Assembly: GCA_021234155.1 (NCBI GenBank)
Contig: JAJEKV010000035.1
Span: 7,623,891 to 7,687,890 of the forward strand
Source: Isoetes taiwanensis
Taxonomy: Eukaryota > Streptophyta > Lycopodiopsida > Isoetales > Isoetaceae
DNA length: 64,000 nucleotides
Direction: 5' to 3'
Numbering within the stretch: the first letter of the stretch is position 1; each line of letters starts with the position of its first letter. The notes under the pieces were generated by a model. The model saw only the letters and a list, made by a program, of their open reading frames with translations. It made no database searches and was not told where the DNA came from. Below, piece by piece: positions 60,552 to 64,000 of the stretch. Position numbers and translations under genes: made by a program.

Positions 60552-61874
60552 ATGACGGCCTTTAAAAAACTGGAGGCAGGAATCCATGCAATAGGACCCG
60601 AATTGCAGACCTGGCAGAAGAGATCCAGGCCTCAGCGTCCCATGTTCTCAGAAGACAACTGGCAGCAGATAGGCAGCGGATTGCAGAGATGGAGACCCGT
60701 ACACAACAACTGGAAGTCAGCATCCATTTTCGAAAGACAGCAACAGAAGCAAGATCTTGTTGACCCGCCAGCTCGTGTGGACTCCCTCTTCACCATCGTA
60801 GAGACCATGGCACAAGATAGGCAGCGTGCTGATCAGGAGACGAGGGCAACCATCTCCCGCCTCCAATCAGAGGTAGCGGAGGCCGCCACCGCCATGCGAA
60901 GCATGCAGACTGCCTGTGAAGCGAGTCAGTCAGAGTTAAGAGCGCTTCAAAGGAAGGCCGAAGCACGAGACCAGGAGTTGCAGGAGCTTCGGGCAGCCGT
61001 TATCCAGCAAGGCAAGGGCCTTTATGCAGAAGCCCATGAACAATTACGGCGATGCACACAAGAATTAGCAAGGCAACAGCAATTCCAGCAGGAGCTGAGC
61101 TCCCAGCTACAGAGAGCAGAGGGCACATTACGGGACATGAGAGACCCACATACCCGGCAGCCTGCAAGATGCCAACCAGGACGACCCAGTGCTGCATCAC
61201 CAAGCTGCCCCATGCCACCACCGCCCTAGCACAGGCTACAACCCACACCTCGCACATCACAAACAGTGAATGCCGCAGTAGCCACCACGAACCCGACCAC
61301 CTCAGAGTTACAGAAGCGGAGACGCAGGAGCCACAATATGGCGGTGCGCGGCTTGACAGAGGAGGCAGGAGAGCACCTCATCAACCGACTCCAGACACAG
61401 ATCCTGGCCCAGGTGACATTCCACACACCCGTACACATTGTTAGGGCAACACGCCATGGGGCACAACACCCTGATCGTCCTCGGGTAGTCATCTTCACAG
61501 TCAAGGACGCGCAAGAGCGAGCATTCATCCTACACCAAGGCAGGTAGTTGAAGAGGACTGCCTTGTACGCAGACCGGGATCTGACTCCGGCACAACAGGA
61601 GGACCGTAGGCGTGAGTTAGAGAAAGTCAAGAGTGTCCGCAGACAGGGAGGCACAGCAGGGCTGGTCCGAGGAAGGATGCAAATCTTCAGGTCACCAAAT
61701 GCTGATGCAAGCACCTCAAACTCTCGAGGCCCTTCTGTCGCGACCCCAGCTGCACACCCTGCTACAATGGCCTCACCTGCCACTGCCGACAGGCCACATG
61801 TCGCCTCCACCACCACCACCATCCCTTGTGCTGCCACCGCCAAACCTATTGCTGCAGCTCTTGCCAGCAAATAG
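60552..61874 (+). pseudogene. LINE ORF1p: coiled coil plus L1-like RNA-binding module
   Basis: The N-terminal half is a coiled coil rich in Arg, Glu and Gln (QETRATISRLQSEVAEAATA, ARDQELQELRAAVIQQGK, 60780-61120). Near 60655-60720 another frame (RQLAADRQRIAEMETRTQQL) continues the coil better, so a frameshift is present. Then come NMAVRGLTEEAGEHLINRL, PVHIVRATRHG, DRPRVVIFTVKDAQERAFIL and, after a TAG at 61546-61548, LKRTALYADRDLTPAQQEDR. This order matches L1-type ORF1p (trimerising coil, RRM-like fold, C-terminal domain), an RNA chaperone that coats LINE RNA. The C-terminal tail is Ala/Thr/Pro-rich. Confidence 0.75.
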
Positions 61875-61889
61875 GGATTGTGGCTGCGC

Positions 61890-64000
61890 ATGGTCTCTTG
61901 GAATTGTCGAGGCTTCCCGTGGCAGAAGGGAGACCGTCTCAACTCAGTTGCCGCCGATATGGACCTGATTTTCCTCATGGAAACATGGGATCATGCTGGA
62001 CATAGACTATCCGACTTGCCAAGATAACATCGCTACTCCGTCTTCAATGAATTCACAGGAAAGCGGGGGCATGGAGGGGTCGCCTGCTACTACCAAACAG
62101 CCCTGGCACAATCAGTTTTTCTGTGCAAGACGGATAAACATACCAGGTACCTGTGGGTACGCATGCAGAATTGCAGTGGTAGCCCTCTCTTTGTGGCGGC
62201 CTGCTACTTGCCACATGCCGAAAGCAGTGTGGATAGGCTGGAGCCCTAGTCGATCTATACGATGATACAGCAGCACAAGCAGAAGGGTAGGGTCATGCTC
62301 GTTAGAGACTTCAATGCCCGCACTGGCACGGAATAGCCGATGAGATTTGACCCTCTTGCAGATGATCTATTGCAGCTGAGCCCTTCAGCAGGAGCTTGGC
62401 CACGGGCATCAGCTGACGTTCAGGTCTCATGCTATGGGAGGCAGTTGTTGCTGCTTTGCAGTATTTTTGACCTTGTGATTTGCAATGGACTAGCACAGTG
62501 GTCGTTCTCCAGCCAGTATACTTGCAGGCAGGAGAACCAGAGAGGTAGGTCCAGCGTGGTAGACTATGTTTTGGTGGCCGAGCATGACATGCATCTCGTC
62601 AAACATTTTCGAGTGGGAACAGCTGGTAGGGATGAGGAGGTGGACTCAGACCACCTGCCGCTCTACCTGCAGCTAGCTTGGAAGGTTGCCCCAGATGCCT
62701 ATCCAACACCTCCTCATATGCCCCAGCTCAGACTGGATTATGAGCGCACTTCTAGTTACTCCTAGATGATGCTTACGGAGGATCTGGCAAGCATCTCACA
62801 ATGCTCAACACTGGAGCAGCAGGCATGCAAGCTTATTGACATCCTCGGGGCTACCACAGAGAGGTGTTCTGGGAGAAGTCGTCCCCGGCAAACCTCGAAA
62901 GCTACGGTCTTTCCACGTAACCAGTGGTTCGATGCCGAGTGTAAAGAACGCAAACACTGGCTCCGCCAAGTCACAGACCCTGCTCTACGCTCGGATGCAG
63001 TGAAGCAATACCGCACTTTCCTTAAGGCTAGAAAGGCTAGGCACATTGCAGCCTGTCAACAGGAAATGTTCTTCCTCTTGGAACGTCATCCCAGGACATT
63101 GTGGCAGAGAGTGCTCAGGAGGCCAGTGCCGCCCACAAGAAACATCACTCCAGACCAGGGGGGGCAATACCTGCAACAACTCTACAACCCTGAGGCTGCA
63201 CGGGCGGCATTACCCCCCCCAAGCGGGCGCCCGAAGATCGGAAATCACAGAGGCGGAGGTTGCACAGGGGCTGCAACGTCTAACCAATGGAAAAGCATCA
63301 GACCTTTGATGGCATGCAAGCAGAGTTACTCAAGTGGGCAGGACCATCCATGGCACCGGTACTGACCGATATGTTCAACAAGGCATTGCGGGAAGGTTTT
63401 CCCCTGCAATGGACCACTAGCAGGGTTGTCCCAATCTACAAGGTAGGAGACCCACATTGCCCGGCCAATTACCGGACCATCATGATCAGCTCAGTGTTTG
63501 TAAAGCTCCTCGCTGGGATCCTCGAGCGGCAGTTGACAGGATGGGCAGAGGCAGCTGGAGTGCGGGCACTCACACAGGCAGGATTCAGGCTGAGGCACTT
63601 AACCATGGATCATATCTTCACGCTGCGGACTCTGGTTGAGGACAACAGGAACCGTCGATAAGATCTATATTGCTGCTTCATAGACTTTGCCAAGGCTTTT
63701 GACACTGTGCCTCCGAAAAAGATGTGGGCGAGATTGCACCAGCTAGACGTCCCTGCCGAACTGCAGAACGCAGTGTATAGGTTATATGAGACATGCACTG
63801 GCCGATTGCAAATAGCGGGCCAACCATTCGAGAGCAGTATTGGGGTCTGCCAGGGATGCCCTCTCTCTCCCATACTATTTGGCCTATATATTGATCAGTT
63901 GGAGAGATGGCTCGCTGATAATGGAGGCTACTGAGGCTCACCTCCTACATCAGATCATCAGACAATTGATCTATGCTGCCGATGTGGACCTCCTAGCACA
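61890..64000 (+). pseudogene. LINE ORF2: endonuclease and reverse transcriptase (partial)
   Basis: Starts MVSWNCRGFPWQKGDRLN. The endonuclease retains MLVRDFNARTG (Gly of GDFN replaced), RSSVVDYVLV and the catalytic SDHLP (about 62650). The linker is at 62766-63300. The RT has EAEVAQGLQRLTNGKASDL, RVVPIYKVGDPHCPANYRTI, LTQAGFRLRHLTMDHIFTLR, CCFIDFAKAFDTVP and IGVCQGCPLSPILFGLYIDQ, and reads YAAD where YADD is needed (about 63974). Stops at 62026-62028, 62247, 62763-62765 and 63659-63661 and several frame changes. The rest of RT and the C-terminus lie beyond the window. Confidence 0.85.

Larger units (their letters stand above)
60244..64000 (+). mobile_element. LINE (lineage A) with ORF1 and ORF2, cut by window end
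   Basis: The longest lineage-A copy here and the only one with ORF1. GC-richer than the surrounding DNA. The 5' start is uncertain (about 60.16-60.25 kb). ORF1 ends at 61874 and ORF2 starts at 61890. The RT runs off the window at 64000 shortly after the catalytic motif. Several stops and frameshifts make it inactive. Confidence 0.85.

Noticed and set aside
61226-61978. Long minus-strand ORF of 250 aa
   Set aside because: It is the antisense of LINE ORF1 and the start of ORF2, which have clear family motifs on the plus strand.

Overview
This is nuclear DNA of a land plant, most likely a vascular plant with a large, repeat-rich genome. A fern or other non-flowering lineage fits the LINE-heavy composition, but nothing here proves it. 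The evidence is spliced GT-AG genes, plant gene families (CDC48C, NET/KIP1-like, SAUR, ornithine aminotransferase, a plant glycosyltransferase, kinesin-14, cytochrome P450), tRNA-iMet-primed LTR sequence, Mutator-like transposase remains and several LINEs. No bacterial operon, CRISPR array or rRNA gene is visible.

Layout. 1-0.9 kb: decayed LINE 3' end. 1.2-1.7 kb: long foldback. 3.5-7.6 kb: the one clearly complete conserved gene, a ten-exon CDC48C/NVL-type AAA ATPase of 969 residues. 9.0-11.2 kb: LTR retrotransposon remnant on the minus strand (leader, primer-binding site, one 1.6-kb LTR). 11.2-15.2 kb: unassigned sequence with a 60-bp minisatellite. 15.2-17.6 kb: NET-like actin-binding coiled-coil gene with a stop and two frameshifts. 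17.9-18.4 kb: small secreted-protein gene on the minus strand. 19.1-20.3 kb: two ornithine-aminotransferase exons. 21-23 kb: GC-rich foldback, LINE tail and a Mutator-like transposase without its catalytic core. 24.6-29.4 kb: tandem 250-bp repeat into which a nearly intact L1-type LINE inserted (12-bp target duplication). 30.9-31.3 kb: pyrimidine tract and (CTT)40. 32.9-37.0 kb: 1.8-kb direct duplication separated by a copy of the secreted-protein locus. 37.2-38.6 kb: glycosyltransferase gene behind a short repeat. 41-43 kb: second-lineage LINE with (TATTC)n tail. 46.1-48.6 kb: cytochrome P450, asparaginyl-tRNA synthetase and kinesin-14 fragments. 49.2-49.9 kb: small two-exon gene of unknown function. 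51.4-52.7 kb: self-complementary 25-bp minisatellite. 54-56.5 kb: LINE on the minus strand. 59.3-59.7 kb: SAUR pseudogene. 60.2-64 kb: LINE with ORF1 and ORF2, cut by the window end.

Reading as a whole. Functional genes are sparse: CDC48C, probably the secreted-protein gene and the 140-aa gene. The rest is transposon debris and gene fragments that keep intron positions, so they moved or were duplicated as DNA rather than through mRNA. The most unusual signal is a 130-bp repeat beginning with the palindrome-like GGGTTGCCC...GGGCAAACCC, present three times. In all three cases it points toward gene-like sequence, which is a recognised gene in two of them. A bare hairpin of the same kind sits in front of a fourth fragment.
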